From: an uncultured bacterium
Lineage (GTDB): Bacteria; Planctomycetota; UBA1135; GCA-002686595
Assembly: GCA_937905825.1 (NCBI GenBank)
Contig: CALCXM010000091.1
Span: 1-40,998, forward strand
DNA length: 40,998 nucleotides
Direction: 5' to 3'
A model generated the notes under the pieces. The model saw nothing but the letters and a program-made list of their open reading frames with translations. It was not told the origin of the DNA and did no database searches. Of the stretch, positions 34,172 through 40,998 are shown piece by piece; positions within the stretch are counted from its first letter, which is position 1; each line of letters starts with the position of its first letter. Made by a program: the position numbers and the translations under genes.

Positions 34172-35461
34172 CTAGCTTCGACCTTTCTTGAAGGCCTCGA
34201 AAGGATCCACAGCGCCGCCCGAGTCCTGCGATGCCGGGGCCGGAGTCTCGGTCGGAAGGGGCGCTTCCGGTTCAGCCATGCTCATCGGCTGGGGTGCAGG
34301 TGCGGGCGAGGGCGCAGCTGACGGTGCGGATGGCGCGGCTTGCCCAAGTGGAGCCGGCTCAGGGGCACCGCCCGCGAGTTGGCTCAGGTCCACAGAGACG
34401 CCGATGTTGCTGAAGGCGTTCTGAATGCCTGCTTTGTCCACAGACTTGATGTACGCCTCGGTTGGTTCGACCTTGCCTTCGCTGACGAGTTCGATCAAAG
34501 AGTCATTCAAGAGGCGCATGCCTTGCTTGCCGCCGGTCTGCATGGCGTTGACGATCTGGTGCGTCTTGCCTTCGCGAATCTGCGAAGAGATCGCGTTGTT
34601 CACCAGCATCACTTCCAATGCAGCCGCGCGTCCACCGCCAATCTTCTTGCAAAGGGTCTGCGCGATGACGCCCTTCAGCGAAGAGGCCAGCATGGTTCGA
34701 ATCTGCGCTTGGCGGTCGGCCGGAAATTGGTCGATGATGCGATCCACCGTAGACGGGGCCGTCGTGGTGTGCAGGGTTCCGAACACCAAGTGACCGGTCT
34801 CCGCGGTTTCAATCGCGATCTCGATCGTCTCCAAGTCGCGCATCTCGCCGACCAGGATAATGTCTGGGTCTTCACGCAGGGCTGCGCGCAAGGCAGGCTT
34901 GAAGCCTTTCGTATGGCGACCGACTTCCCGTTGGTTGATCAGGCATCGATGGTCCTTGTGCAAGAACTCGATCGGGTCCTCGATCGTGATGATGTGATCC
35001 GAGCGACTCTTGTTGACCAAGTCGACCATGGCCGCGAGGGTCGTCGACTTTCCGCTGCCCGTGGGGCCGGTCACCACGACCAGGCCTTTCGATAAATAGC
35101 ACAGTTCGCGCACCGCCGGCGGCAGGCCCAACTGATCGGCGGTCAGCACCTCCGCAGGAATCAAACGAAACACGGCACCCGGGCCGCGATGATCCTGGAA
35201 GTAGTTGCACCGGTAGCGGGCCACACCCGGTAGGGCGTAGGCGAAGTCCGAGTCCCCCGTGTCATCGAACTCTTTCCAGTTCTTGTCCGGTGCGATCTCG
35301 TTCAGGATCTGACGCATCTGATCTGCAGTGATCTCGGCACAGTCGTCGATCGAGACCATCTCTCCGTGCAAGCGGAACATGGGCTTGCGCCCGGATGTCA
35401 TGTGAAGGTCGGAAGCGTCCAAATCGAACATCCGTTGAAAGAGCGAATCAATCCAAGCCAT
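34172..35461 (-). CDS. pilT: Type IV pilus retraction ATPase PilT
   Basis: 429 residues. The N-terminal PAS-like domain has DASDLHMTSGRKPMFRLHG, the family's opening signature. The RecA-like domain has Walker A GPTGSGKSTT at 132-141, the Asp box ITIEDPIEF, the Walker B region DPDIILVGEMRDLETI and the His box ETGHLVFGTLHTTTA. PilT depolymerises type IV pili and drives twitching motility or DNA uptake. The AIRNLIR-type C-terminal motif is altered here to AISSQIREGK. Beyond residue about 365 there is an extra proline- and alanine-rich tail ending FEAFKKGRS, absent from typical PilT. The gene is monocistronic here and abuts the inverted repeat. Confidence 0.95.
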   Translation of the reverse strand: MAWIDSLFQRMFDLDASDLHMTSGRKPMFRLHGEMVSIDDCAEITADQMRQILNEIAPDKNWKEFDDTGDSDFAYALPGVARYRCNYFQDHRGPGAVFRLIPAEVLTADQLGLPPAVRELCYLSKGLVVVTGPTGSGKSTTLAAMVDLVNKSRSDHIITIEDPIEFLHKDHRCLINQREVGRHTKGFKPALRAALREDPDIILVGEMRDLETIEIAIETAETGHLVFGTLHTTTAPSTVDRIIDQFPADRQAQIRTMLASSLKGVIAQTLCKKIGGGRAAALEVMLVNNAISSQIREGKTHQIVNAMQTGGKQGMRLLNDSLIELVSEGKVEPTEAYIKSVDKAGIQNAFSNIGVSVDLSQLAGGAPEPAPLGQAAPSAPSAAPSPAPAPQPMSMAEPEAPLPTETPAPASQDSGGAVDPFEAFKKGRS

Positions 35462-35675
35462 GGGTGGGGTCTCTTGTCTGTTAGAAGCGGGAAAACGGGC
35501 GAAGAACCGCTTTCCTTTTCGACCTCCAGGGGCGGTGGCTAGAGTCGAATACGAATAGACCTCACGAAGCTGGCGTTGGCTTGCTCACTCCAAGGTTCAC
35601 TTCCCCCACATTTCCTAGGTTGGGTATGCTCCAAGACCGCCCGTCGCGGTCCGACCCATCCGAATGGAGCCCCTC

Positions 35676-36101
35676 ATGCTGCCTCTCCTTACCCTGATCG
35701 TCCTCTCCAGCCCGTTCTCTGCCCAAGAAACCGGCGCCCTCGACCCCAAGGCCGAAAAGCGCGTCGAGAGGCTCGAGGCGGCGATCGCGGCCAAACGGCC
35801 TGCCGACATTGTGCAAACCCTGCACGCCGCGGCTCGAATCGACGATGAACGGGTCAGCCAGGCGATCCTGATCAGCCTGAACAGCCCCATTCTTGGGGTG
35901 CAGAGCGCCAGTTTGGAGGCCCTGCGCTTCCAGCCGAATCCGGAATCCCTGGAGACCCTGCACAAGCTCTTCGAGCGCAAGAAGCTCCTGGAAGACAACC
36001 CGGAACTGCATGTCCAGCTTTTTGCGGGCCACCGCACAACGGGCCGACAGCAGCTCCCTGGCACCCCTCTCGAGCGGTGGTTTCCGGCAAGACTCAGATG
36101 A
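35676..36101 (+). CDS. N-terminal part of frameshifted HEAT-like exported protein
   Basis: 141 residues in the first frame. A signal peptide (MLPLLTLIVLSSPFSAQ) is followed by helical HEAT-like repeats such as ERVSQAILISLNSPILGVQS and ASLEALRFQPNPESLETLHK. After HVQLF at about 36023 the sequence becomes unlike protein until the stop at 36101. The helical pattern resumes in the +1 frame (RATAQRADSSSLAPL). A T5 run at 36019-36023 is the likely frameshift point; removing one T joins both parts into one continuous product of about 388 residues. ATG 35676 is preferred over 35664 because GGAG lies 8 nt before it. Confidence 0.65.
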   Translation: MLPLLTLIVLSSPFSAQETGALDPKAEKRVERLEAAIAAKRPADIVQTLHAAARIDDERVSQAILISLNSPILGVQSASLEALRFQPNPESLETLHKLFERKKLLEDNPELHVQLFAGHRTTGRQQLPGTPLERWFPARLR

Positions 36102-36843
36102 GCTGCTGCGGGCCCGGATCTTTGCCCTGGGGAATCTCCACGGAAAAGAAGCGGTCGACGCCCTGCTGATCGGCATGCACGCCACTGATGAGCGGCAGCG
36201 CCTGCTCCATATGGACGAGTTCCGCCTGGCCCTCATGAAGCAAACCGGGGCGGACTGGGGCATGGACACCCAAGCCTGGACCAACTGGTGGAGCGAGAAC
36301 CGGGCGGAGGTGCAGCTCCCTAGCCATGAGAAGGGCTCCCCCAAGCACTTGCCCAGCTACATGCAGGCCGAGTGGACAGCTTTCTGGGATGCCTCCATGG
36401 AGTTGCCCTTGGTCCTGCCCAAGGCACCGGCACCCAAGGCCGACACGGCCGCGCCCAACCAAAAGCCCCAGAACAATCCTGGCGGGCCTGGCCGCCCGGG
36501 CGCCGCGAAGGGTCAACCCGTCGAGGCCAAGGCCGGCCCCGGTGCGCAGAAACCAGCTCCAGGTCAGCCAACCCCCGGGAAGCCGGAAGGGAAGGCTCCC
36601 TATAGAAGGCCTGGCAAAGAAGGGACTGCGCCCCGCGAAAAGAAAGCCCCTGGGGCCCAGGCTGGCGACGCGCAGAAGCCAAAGACAGGGAAGGGAACGC
36701 CAGATCCACAGAAGGACCCCGCTCCAGCTCCCCCCTGGGATTCGGAAACGACCCCTGAGCCGAAGACCGATCCTCCGGCCGAGGCTCCCAAGCAAGGTGA
36801 GGGCATTCGCACTCCCGTGCGGGACCCTGACGAGATTCTGTAG
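36010..36843 (+). CDS. C-terminal part of frameshifted HEAT-like protein
   Basis: 277 residues from an internal ATG; the real product probably continues from the N-terminal part across the T5 run at 36019-36023. Residues about 10-140 continue the helical repeats (ARIFALGNLHGKEAVDALLI; GMDTQAWTNWWSENRAEVQL). The last 140 residues are low complexity, rich in Pro, Ala, Lys and Gly, such as APAPKADTAAPNQKPQ. That tail resembles flexible cell-wall-spanning linkers. No enzyme motif is visible. If the shift is real, the gene is a pseudogene or uses programmed frameshifting; if it is an assembly error, the gene is intact. Confidence in the C-terminal frame itself is good. Confidence 0.65.
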   Translation: MSSFLRATAQRADSSSLAPLSSGGFRQDSDELLRARIFALGNLHGKEAVDALLIGMHATDERQRLLHMDEFRLALMKQTGADWGMDTQAWTNWWSENRAEVQLPSHEKGSPKHLPSYMQAEWTAFWDASMELPLVLPKAPAPKADTAAPNQKPQNNPGGPGRPGAAKGQPVEAKAGPGAQKPAPGQPTPGKPEGKAPYRRPGKEGTAPREKKAPGAQAGDAQKPKTGKGTPDPQKDPAPAPPWDSETTPEPKTDPPAEAPKQGEGIRTPVRDPDEIL

Positions 36844-36976
36844 GGTGCCAGCACGAGGCCCGGATTCGGGGTGATCCCGCTCTTCCCTGGGCCTGGGTAT
36901 TTCTCGTTTTCGCCGGAGGGAGAAGAAGTTCAGGAGCGAGGCGTGGCCGGTTCCGGCCGCATGCGTCTGCGGAGGT

Positions 36977-37837
36977 GTGAAAGCCACCATCCCTCCCCTA
37001 TGCCTCGAGCGCAGCGGCCCCTCGTACCCATCCCAGCTGGCCCAGATCGACGGGCCGCCGGACAAACTCTGGGCACGGGGAGATCTCAAACTACTGGATC
37101 CCGGAAAGGCGCGGATCGCCATCGTTGGCTCCCGCGCCCCCACTCCCTACGGGATGGTGCAGGCGGAACGCTTCGGCAGGGAACTCGCCGCGGCCGGTGT
37201 GATCGTGGTCAGTGGCTTGGCCAGGGGAGTGGATCAAGCGGCTCACCGGGGAGCTTTGGACGCGGGTGGAGACACGATCGCCGTCTTGGGTAGCGGGCTG
37301 GACAAGCCCTGGCCTGCCGTTCCGATGGTCGATGAAATCGCTGCCAAGGGACTTCTGCTCTCTGAGTACGAACCACGCACACCACCACGCCCGCACCATT
37401 TCCCCCTGCGCAATCGGATCATCTCTGGGCTTTCCGATGGACTGATCGTGATCGAAGCCGCGGCGGCCTCGGGTTCCCTGATCAGCGCCCGCTGGGCCGT
37501 GGACCAAGGACGAGAGGTCTTCGCCTTGCCCGGGCGGGTGGATCAACCGATGAGCGCGGGCTGCCACAGATTGCTGCGCGAGGGAGCCGGTTTGGTGGAA
37601 GGCCCCGCGGAACTCCTGAGTTTGATCTACGGGGATTCCCCAGCACCAGCCGCCGCGGACAAGGCGCCGGCCAACCTAGGGCGAGTGGAGTCCGTCTTGC
37701 GCGGTGAGACCCTTAGTGCGGATGAGATCGCAGGCGCCTTGGGGCGACCCATTGATCGGGTGCTGGTCGAGCTCGTGCAACTCGAACTCGTCGGACGCGT
37801 GGTGCGCGGAGCGGGAGGTCTGTACCGCCTCGGCTGA
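36977..37837 (+). CDS. dprA: DNA-processing protein DprA
   Basis: 286 residues. It loads RecA on incoming single-stranded DNA during natural transformation. The Rossmann-like domain is clear: ARIAIVGSRAPTPYGM, then VIVVSGLARGVDQAAHRGAL, DTIAVLGSGLD, HFPLRNRIISGLSDGLIVIE, and SGSLISARWAVDQGREVFAL with PGR. A C-terminal winged helix (about 225-285, LSADEIAGALGRPIDRVLVE) is present. The N-terminal SAM domain of longer DprA proteins is missing, as in many bacteria. The start is GTG at 36977. GGAGG overlaps it closely, so the exact start is uncertain. Together with PilT and prepilins it fits a competence capability, but ComEA and ComEC are not seen. Confidence 0.93.
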   Translation: MKATIPPLCLERSGPSYPSQLAQIDGPPDKLWARGDLKLLDPGKARIAIVGSRAPTPYGMVQAERFGRELAAAGVIVVSGLARGVDQAAHRGALDAGGDTIAVLGSGLDKPWPAVPMVDEIAAKGLLLSEYEPRTPPRPHHFPLRNRIISGLSDGLIVIEAAAASGSLISARWAVDQGREVFALPGRVDQPMSAGCHRLLREGAGLVEGPAELLSLIYGDSPAPAAADKAPANLGRVESVLRGETLSADEIAGALGRPIDRVLVELVQLELVGRVVRGAGGLYRLG

Positions 37838-37840
37838 AGC

Positions 37841-38041
37841 TCACTTGACGGAGGCCACCGTGACCTCCATCAGCAAGATCACCGCAGCCAAGATGCCGCA
37901 TCCGACAAAGAACGTCACCAGCTTCTTGGGGAAGGCACGCAGTGCTTTCGCATCGTCCGGCTCGGAGTAAAACGTGCCGATCAGCACGATCACCCCCGAG
38001 AGGATCAAGAACAACGTCAAGTGGATTGGAAGGTCGTCCAT
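37841..38041 (-). CDS. Small two-helix membrane protein
   Basis: 66 residues. Two hydrophobic helices (THLFLILSGVIVLIG-like segment at about 7-24, and VTFFVGCGILAAVILLMEVT at 42-61) are linked by an acidic-to-basic loop containing SEPDDAKALRAFPKK. No family is recognised. The start is 26 nt after the stop of the upstream DUF6677-like gene, so the two are likely co-transcribed. It is convergent with dprA, with only 3 nt between the stop codons. Confidence 0.78.
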   Translation of the reverse strand: MDDLPIHLTLFLILSGVIVLIGTFYSEPDDAKALRAFPKKLVTFFVGCGILAAVILLMEVTVASVK

Positions 38042-38066
38042 GGTCTCTAAATCTCCAGCACCGCTC

Positions 38067-38930
38067 TCAGCTTAGGATACGGGCCGCGCCAATAACTTTG
38101 GAAGCAGCGTCTTCCATGGGGTCGGGTTCCGTTGGCTCGCCACCGTTTTGCATAAGGAACTCGCGGTAGACATCGATCATCATCAGGATGTTGAGCAGAC
38201 CCGCCACGGATCCGAACACCAGCCCCGCTTCCGCATAGGGGATGCGGGTGACCACTTGCTTGGCGCCCCACGCAACCTGCAACAACATGGCCGGCAAGCC
38301 CGCCATCAATTGCCCACCCCAGTAGTAATAGTGACGCTCGCGGCTGAGGTTCGAGGAATCCGCCAGGACGGTTCCAAGCACCAAGCAGCCAACCAAAGCC
38401 ATGAAGATCAAGATCCCCCGCAAGCGCCGGCCCATGAAGAAGTGACCCAGGCCGGGCACCAACCAACTCAGGAACACGGGCAATGCTGGGGTCAGCTTGC
38501 CGCTGACTGCATCCTTCGAAACACGGGCCTCGTAGTGCGCGTGGCACATCAGGCAGACGTTCAGAATGCCTGAGATCGCCGTGAGCGTCGAGCCCAGGAC
38601 CACATGCGCTGGGAAGGGCTGGGGGTCAATCCCGCCGAAGCCGTAGGTTTGGACGTGATAGATGAGCGCTCCAAGGTTCCCCGCCTCCGGCGCCAAGCCG
38701 GGGGAGAAGGTCCCGCGCAACTCTTCTTGCAGGAACTGAAACCCCATGCCATCGGAGAGACTCAACCCGAGCAAGTAGAGCCCTTGGACGATGACAAAGG
38801 CCAGGATGCCGAACCCTGCCCGTCCCAGATAGAAGTGCCCGGCACCGGGCATGAACCACGTCAGAAGGGTGGCCACACTGGGAACACCGCGGGATTGGGC
38901 GCGGGGTTTGAGATCGGAAAAGCTGCTCAT
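38067..38930 (-). CDS. DUF6677-like membrane protein with two TM2-type repeats
   Basis: 287 residues from ATG 38930; codons further upstream to 39071 are rejected because they precede a good promoter and look non-coding. It has several membrane helices. Two repeats share the pattern 'W-[FL]-[MV]-P-G-x-G-H-F-[YF]-[LM]-G-R': LTWFMPGAGHFYLGRAGFGI near residue 25 and LSWLVPGLGHFFMGRRLRGI near 155. This resembles TM2-type proteins and the DUF6677 family known mainly from planctomycetes; the assignment is tentative. The function is unknown. The promoter CTGACC-N17-TACACT would give a transcript with almost no leader. Confidence 0.82.
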   Translation of the reverse strand: MSSFSDLKPRAQSRGVPSVATLLTWFMPGAGHFYLGRAGFGILAFVIVQGLYLLGLSLSDGMGFQFLQEELRGTFSPGLAPEAGNLGALIYHVQTYGFGGIDPQPFPAHVVLGSTLTAISGILNVCLMCHAHYEARVSKDAVSGKLTPALPVFLSWLVPGLGHFFMGRRLRGILIFMALVGCLVLGTVLADSSNLSRERHYYYWGGQLMAGLPAMLLQVAWGAKQVVTRIPYAEAGLVFGSVAGLLNILMMIDVYREFLMQNGGEPTEPDPMEDAASKVIGAARILS

Positions 38931-38939
38931 GGGGGGAAG

Positions 38940-38968
38940 AGTGTACTGGGGAAGCCCTTCCCGGTCAG
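38940..38968 (-). promoter_or_regulatory. Promoter of the DUF6677-like gene, near-leaderless
   Basis: On the minus strand, CTGACC (38968-38963) and TACACT (38945-38940) are spaced by 17 nt. The predicted start is about 38933, three nucleotides before the ATG at 38930. No Shine-Dalgarno sequence is possible in such a short leader. Confidence 0.6.
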
Positions 38969-39104
38969 CGAGAGCCCGGGAAGATTCCGGCCCCTCAGTA
39001 CGTACCAGCGGCTGGAGGTTGGATCGGAGTCCAAGAACTCTGCGCACTCGGAACGGAATCCTGGCGGGCAAACCGGCCCCCGCGATTGGACCCGCTGATG
39101 AATG

Positions 39105-39130
39105 GACTCATGCGGAGATCGGGCTAAGCT
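39105..39130 (+). promoter_or_regulatory. Promoter-like GACTC...GGCTAAGCT element, leaderless
   Basis: GACTC (39105-39109) and GGCTAAGCT (39122-39130) occur with the same spacing as at the inverted repeat ends. TAAGCT ends 6 nt before the ATG at 39137, so the predicted transcript starts at the start codon. Confidence 0.45.
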
Positions 39131-39136
39131 CGGCCC

Positions 39137-39562
39137 ATGACCGATTCCCCTCATCAATTGCAGCTGCGCGTGCGCTACGGCGAGACGGACCAAATGGGTG
39201 TCGTGCACCACGCGAACTACTTGGCCTATTTCGAGGAAGGTCGCACTTCCCTGATGGCTGATCTCGGCCTGTCCTACGGGGAGCTGGAGCGCAGCGGCAT
39301 CGGCCTGCCCGTGCGCAAGATAGAGATCCGTTACCGGGCCTCCGCCCTTTACGAGGACGAATTGAGAGTCGAAACCCGAGTCTTGGCCATGCGAGCCGCC
39401 TCGGTCACCTTCGGCTATGAGATCTACCGGATCGTCGACGGGGCACTTTTGGTGACCGGCAGGAGCGAGTTGGCCTGCATCACCTTGGACGGAGCACGCT
39501 CCGTCACAGCTCTCCCCGAAGCCCTGCGCCAAGCCCTCGAAGAGGTGGTCGAGCCCGCTTAG
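39137..39562 (+). CDS. Acyl-CoA thioesterase, YbgC/4HBT hot-dog family
   Basis: 141 residues. The signature VRYGETDQMGVVHHANYLAY followed by FEEGR is typical of YbgC/FcbC-type 4-hydroxybenzoyl-CoA thioesterases. The Asp in ETDQMG is the catalytic residue, followed by the HxxYLxxFE helix. IRYRASALYEDELRVETRVL and VTFGYEIYRI are the hot-dog strands. YbgC proteins hydrolyse short- or medium-chain acyl-CoA and often sit with Tol-Pal genes; no tol genes are adjacent here. The stop overlaps by 4 nt the stop of the convergent zinc-ribbon gene. The start has no Shine-Dalgarno sequence, matching the predicted leaderless transcript. Confidence 0.92.
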   Translation: MTDSPHQLQLRVRYGETDQMGVVHHANYLAYFEEGRTSLMADLGLSYGELERSGIGLPVRKIEIRYRASALYEDELRVETRVLAMRAASVTFGYEIYRIVDGALLVTGRSELACITLDGARSVTALPEALRQALEEVVEPA

Positions 39563-39843
39563 GCGGGTTCGTCGGGACCTTCACCGTGCAGGAGCTGGCC
39601 GGGTCCCCTCGGGCTCAATTGGGGCCCCATGGCCTTCTCAGTCTCCATTTCCTCTTCCTCGTTTTCGATGCCCATGGGTCCACTGATCTGTTCGTCCTCG
39701 GAAGGGAAAATCGGCGGTAGGCATTCCAGCAAGCGATCCCGGCAAGTTGGGCAGACCTGGCCGCTGGGCAGGCAGTTCAGGCGCAATGTGCCGCCAGTCG
39801 TGTGTCCGCAGGTGAAGCAGACGGGTTCTTGTTCTTCGCTCAT
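39559..39843 (-). CDS. Small zinc-ribbon protein
   Basis: 94 residues from ATG 39843. Two knuckles, CFTCGHTTGG and CPTCRDRL, are separated by about 17 residues and would bind one zinc ion. The rest is acidic and disordered (EDEQISGPMGIENEEEEM) with a glycine/proline-rich end. The frame stays open to 40059, and upstream residues such as KIPVPDLLVGPLAALSLW look somewhat protein-like, so an N-terminal extension cannot be excluded. No target or pathway is indicated. Its 3' end overlaps that of the thioesterase gene. Confidence 0.68.
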   Translation of the reverse strand: MSEEQEPVCFTCGHTTGGTLRLNCLPSGQVCPTCRDRLLECLPPIFPSEDEQISGPMGIENEEEEMETEKAMGPQLSPRGPGQLLHGEGPDEPA

Positions 39844-40118
39844 GCGAGTTTTTTCGACCATCGGCTCCACGGCCTTGAGCCACGGCTGCCCGGGGTTCGA
39901 AATCCGGGGAATCCATAGGGATAGCGCCGCGAGCGGACCGACCAAGAGGTCAGGGACGGGGATTTTCAGGCAGAATCCTGGACAAATGAGGGGAGCGAGA
40001 GGGTCCCCTGGTCGAAAACCTTCCGTGAACGAGAGATTCGGAGGCTGCCCACTAGGCAAGGGCCCAAATCAGGCTATTCTTCAGCGGAGAGGACCCAGCC
40101 AGGCTGAGCCCTCCATCG
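39844..40118. other. Intergenic region upstream of the Rrf2 gene
   Basis: No gene is recognised with confidence, apart from a possible N-terminal extension of the zinc-ribbon protein. GGCTATTCT at 40072-40080 could be a -10 box for the Rrf2-iscS operon. It would give a leader of about 100 nt holding a hairpin and the palindrome described below. Confidence 0.4.
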
Positions 40119-40140
40119 AGCCGCGCATGCGGCTTTCTCT
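40119..40140 (+). terminator. Hairpin with T-rich tail in the Rrf2 leader
   Basis: AGCCGC (40119-40124) pairs with GCGGCT (40129-40134) around GCAT, followed by TTCTCTT. It could be an intrinsic terminator or attenuator ahead of the Rrf2 gene. The stem is only 6 bp. Confidence 0.4.
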
Positions 40141-40151
40141 TAGGAATCAAT

Positions 40152-40170
40152 TAGCACTGAATTAGTGCTA
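40152..40170 (+). promoter_or_regulatory. Palindromic operator candidate upstream of the Rrf2 gene
   Basis: TAGCACT and AGTGCTA are perfectly complementary around GAATT (40152-40170). The site ends 18 nt before the ATG at 40189, a typical place for autoregulation by an Rrf2-family repressor. It is not a clear match to the E. coli IscR consensus. Confidence 0.6.
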
Positions 40171-40188
40171 CATCCAAATTCGGCACCG

Positions 40189-40674
40189 ATGCTGCAACTC
40201 ACAAAACGCACTGAATACGGCTTGATCGCCCTTGTCCACATGGTGGACCAGGGTGGTGAGTTCGTCAGTGCGCGCGAGATTTGCGACATCTACCCCGTGC
40301 CCCGCAGGCTGTTGGCGGAGGTCCTCAAGGACCTGACCCGCAACGGCCTGGTGGAATCCCAGCGAGGAGCCAACGGCGGCTACGCACTGGCCCGCACTCC
40401 TGAGTCAATCACCGTCGGAACGGTAGTGACCGCTCTCGAAGGCCCGCCCGCCCTGGCCAGCTGCAGCACCACCGACCTCAAGAAGGACGGCGCCGGCTCC
40501 TGCGAGGTGGAATCCGTCTGCCCCATCCGCGATCCGCTGCATCGGATTCGCGAGGGCATCTGGCGCCAAATGGAACACACTTCACTGCGCTCGCTTGTGG
40601 ACCCCCGTCCCCTGAGCGCCCCCCTTACTTTTTCTTCCGCTTCAGCGAACAACCCTTCCGAGGGATCCCGATGA
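40189..40674 (+). CDS. Rrf2/IscR-family transcriptional regulator
   Basis: 161 residues from ATG 40189, where the family begins ([18 protein letters not shown]). Codons back to 40165 would overlap the operator. The winged helix is clear: [20 protein letters not shown] with recognition helix [20 protein letters not shown]. Three cysteines follow near residue 90-110 (SCSTTDL..., [11 protein letters not shown]). The second and third have the IscR x5 spacing, but the first two are 12 apart instead of 5, so the Fe-S site is altered. It probably senses Fe-S status and represses the downstream iscS operon. The stop overlaps the iscS start (ATGA). Confidence 0.9.
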   Translation: MLQLTKRTEYGLIALVHMVDQGGEFVSAREICDIYPVPRRLLAEVLKDLTRNGLVESQRGANGGYALARTPESITVGTVVTALEGPPALASCSTTDLKKDGAGSCEVESVCPIRDPLHRIREGIWRQMEHTSLRSLVDPRPLSAPLTFSSASANNPSEGSR

Positions 40675-40998
40675 AACTGCCGATTTACCTCGACTACCAG
40701 GCGACCACTCCCGTCGACGAGCGCGTGCTCGCCGAAATGCTGCCGTACTTCTCCGAGACGTATGGCAACGCCGCCAGCCGCAGCCACTCCTTCGGGTGGG
40801 CCGGTGAAGAAGCCGTCACGAAAGCCCGCAAGCAGATTGCGAGCGTGATTGGCGCGACGCCTAAGGAGATCATCTTCACCTCGGGCTCAACCGAGGCGAT
40901 CAACCTGGTGCTCAAGGGTGCGGTCGAGATGTACCCGACGCGCGGCAAGCACATCATCACCAGCTTGGTCGAGCACAAAGCCGTGCTCGACGTGTGCA
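40671..40998 (+). CDS. iscS: Cysteine desulfurase IscS/NifS (5' part, cut by window edge)
   Basis: 109 residues are visible before the right edge. It converts cysteine to alanine and supplies sulfur for Fe-S clusters, using PLP. The N-terminus [20 protein letters not shown], then [25 protein letters not shown] and [18 protein letters not shown], is the class I IscS/NifS signature. EHKAVL near the edge carries the conserved His that stacks on PLP. The catalytic Lys and the active-site Cys loop lie outside the window. The ATG overlaps the stop of the Rrf2 gene by 4 nt. Confidence 0.96.
   Translation, partial: MKLPIYLDYQATTPVDERVLAEMLPYFSETYGNAASRSHSFGWAGEEAVTKARKQIASVIGATPKEIIFTSGSTEAINLVLKGAVEMYPTRGKHIITSLVEHKAVLDVC

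Noticed and set aside
34340..35095. 251-codon plus-strand open frame inside pilT
   Set aside because: Antisense to the conserved PilT ATPase domain, no ribosome binding site and no family resemblance.
36094..37143. 349-codon minus-strand open frame across the HEAT-like gene and dprA
   Set aside because: It crosses two plus-strand genes and is dominated by Arg, Gly and Leu from reverse reading of proline/lysine-rich coding sequence.

Overview
The window is GC-rich bacterial chromosome with mostly short intergenic gaps. It most likely comes from a planctomycete of the deep-branching marine type. That placement is an inference from gene content. Two exported proteins carry the FCFGDG...CPCGN C-terminal module and a third carries a variant of it. 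There is also a very large ECF sigma factor fusion, a DUF6677-like double-TM2 membrane protein and a PilX-like prepilin operon. No phage, insertion sequence or CRISPR array was seen. The two RNA genes are both serine tRNAs (UGA and GCU) with encoded CCA.

Layout. 1-526: an incomplete unknown gene (minus). 828-915: tRNA-Ser(UGA). 954-4429 (minus): a tightly overlapping four-gene prepilin-like operon. 4653-6011: secreted endonuclease I with the C-terminal module. 6198-9665: two tandem paralogous exported proteins of unknown function. 9764-12778: an SRPBCC protein, a secretin-like lipoprotein and a Nudix-MBL fusion. 13066-15407: a DUF47/PiT phosphate pair and a GNAT acetyltransferase. 15492-17459: tRNA-Ser(GCU), a PEGA lipoprotein and murD. 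17536-20882: a McsA-like protein and ClpC. 21044-24848: a beta-propeller protein and the membrane-tethered sigma factor. 24979-27917: an MptE/MAF-like protein, a small helical protein and a TPR 2OG-Fe(II) oxygenase. 27958-31479 (minus): a subtilisin-like protease and a propeller-like secreted protein, both ending in the shared module. 31804-33805: a membrane-anchored protein and an MFS transporter. 33969-34168: a long imperfect inverted repeat. 34172-35461 (minus): PilT. 35676-36843: a frameshifted HEAT-like gene. 36977-37837: dprA. 37841-38930 (minus): two membrane proteins. 39137-39843: a thioesterase and a small zinc-ribbon protein. 40189-40998: an Rrf2/IscR regulator overlapping the start of a cysteine desulfurase.

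How parts fit together. The prepilin operon and PilT (30 kb apart) could belong to one type IV pilus or pseudopilus system, and DprA fits DNA uptake, although no pilus motor, secretin channel or ComEC gene is visible here. The DUF47 and PiT genes form a phosphate-uptake unit. McsA-like and ClpC proteins form a protein quality-control unit without the usual arginine kinase. The IscR-like repressor and IscS begin an Fe-S cluster operon with a palindromic operator candidate upstream.

The strongest leads for something under-described are these: the C-terminal module shared by three unrelated exported proteins; the 917-residue sigma factor with a transmembrane helix and about 690 predicted periplasmic residues; the tandem paralogs that look like degenerate peptidase-MA-type proteins; the 200-bp inverted repeat whose ends resemble two promoter-like sites elsewhere in the window; and several genes whose predicted -10 box lies so close to the ATG that their transcripts should be leaderless.
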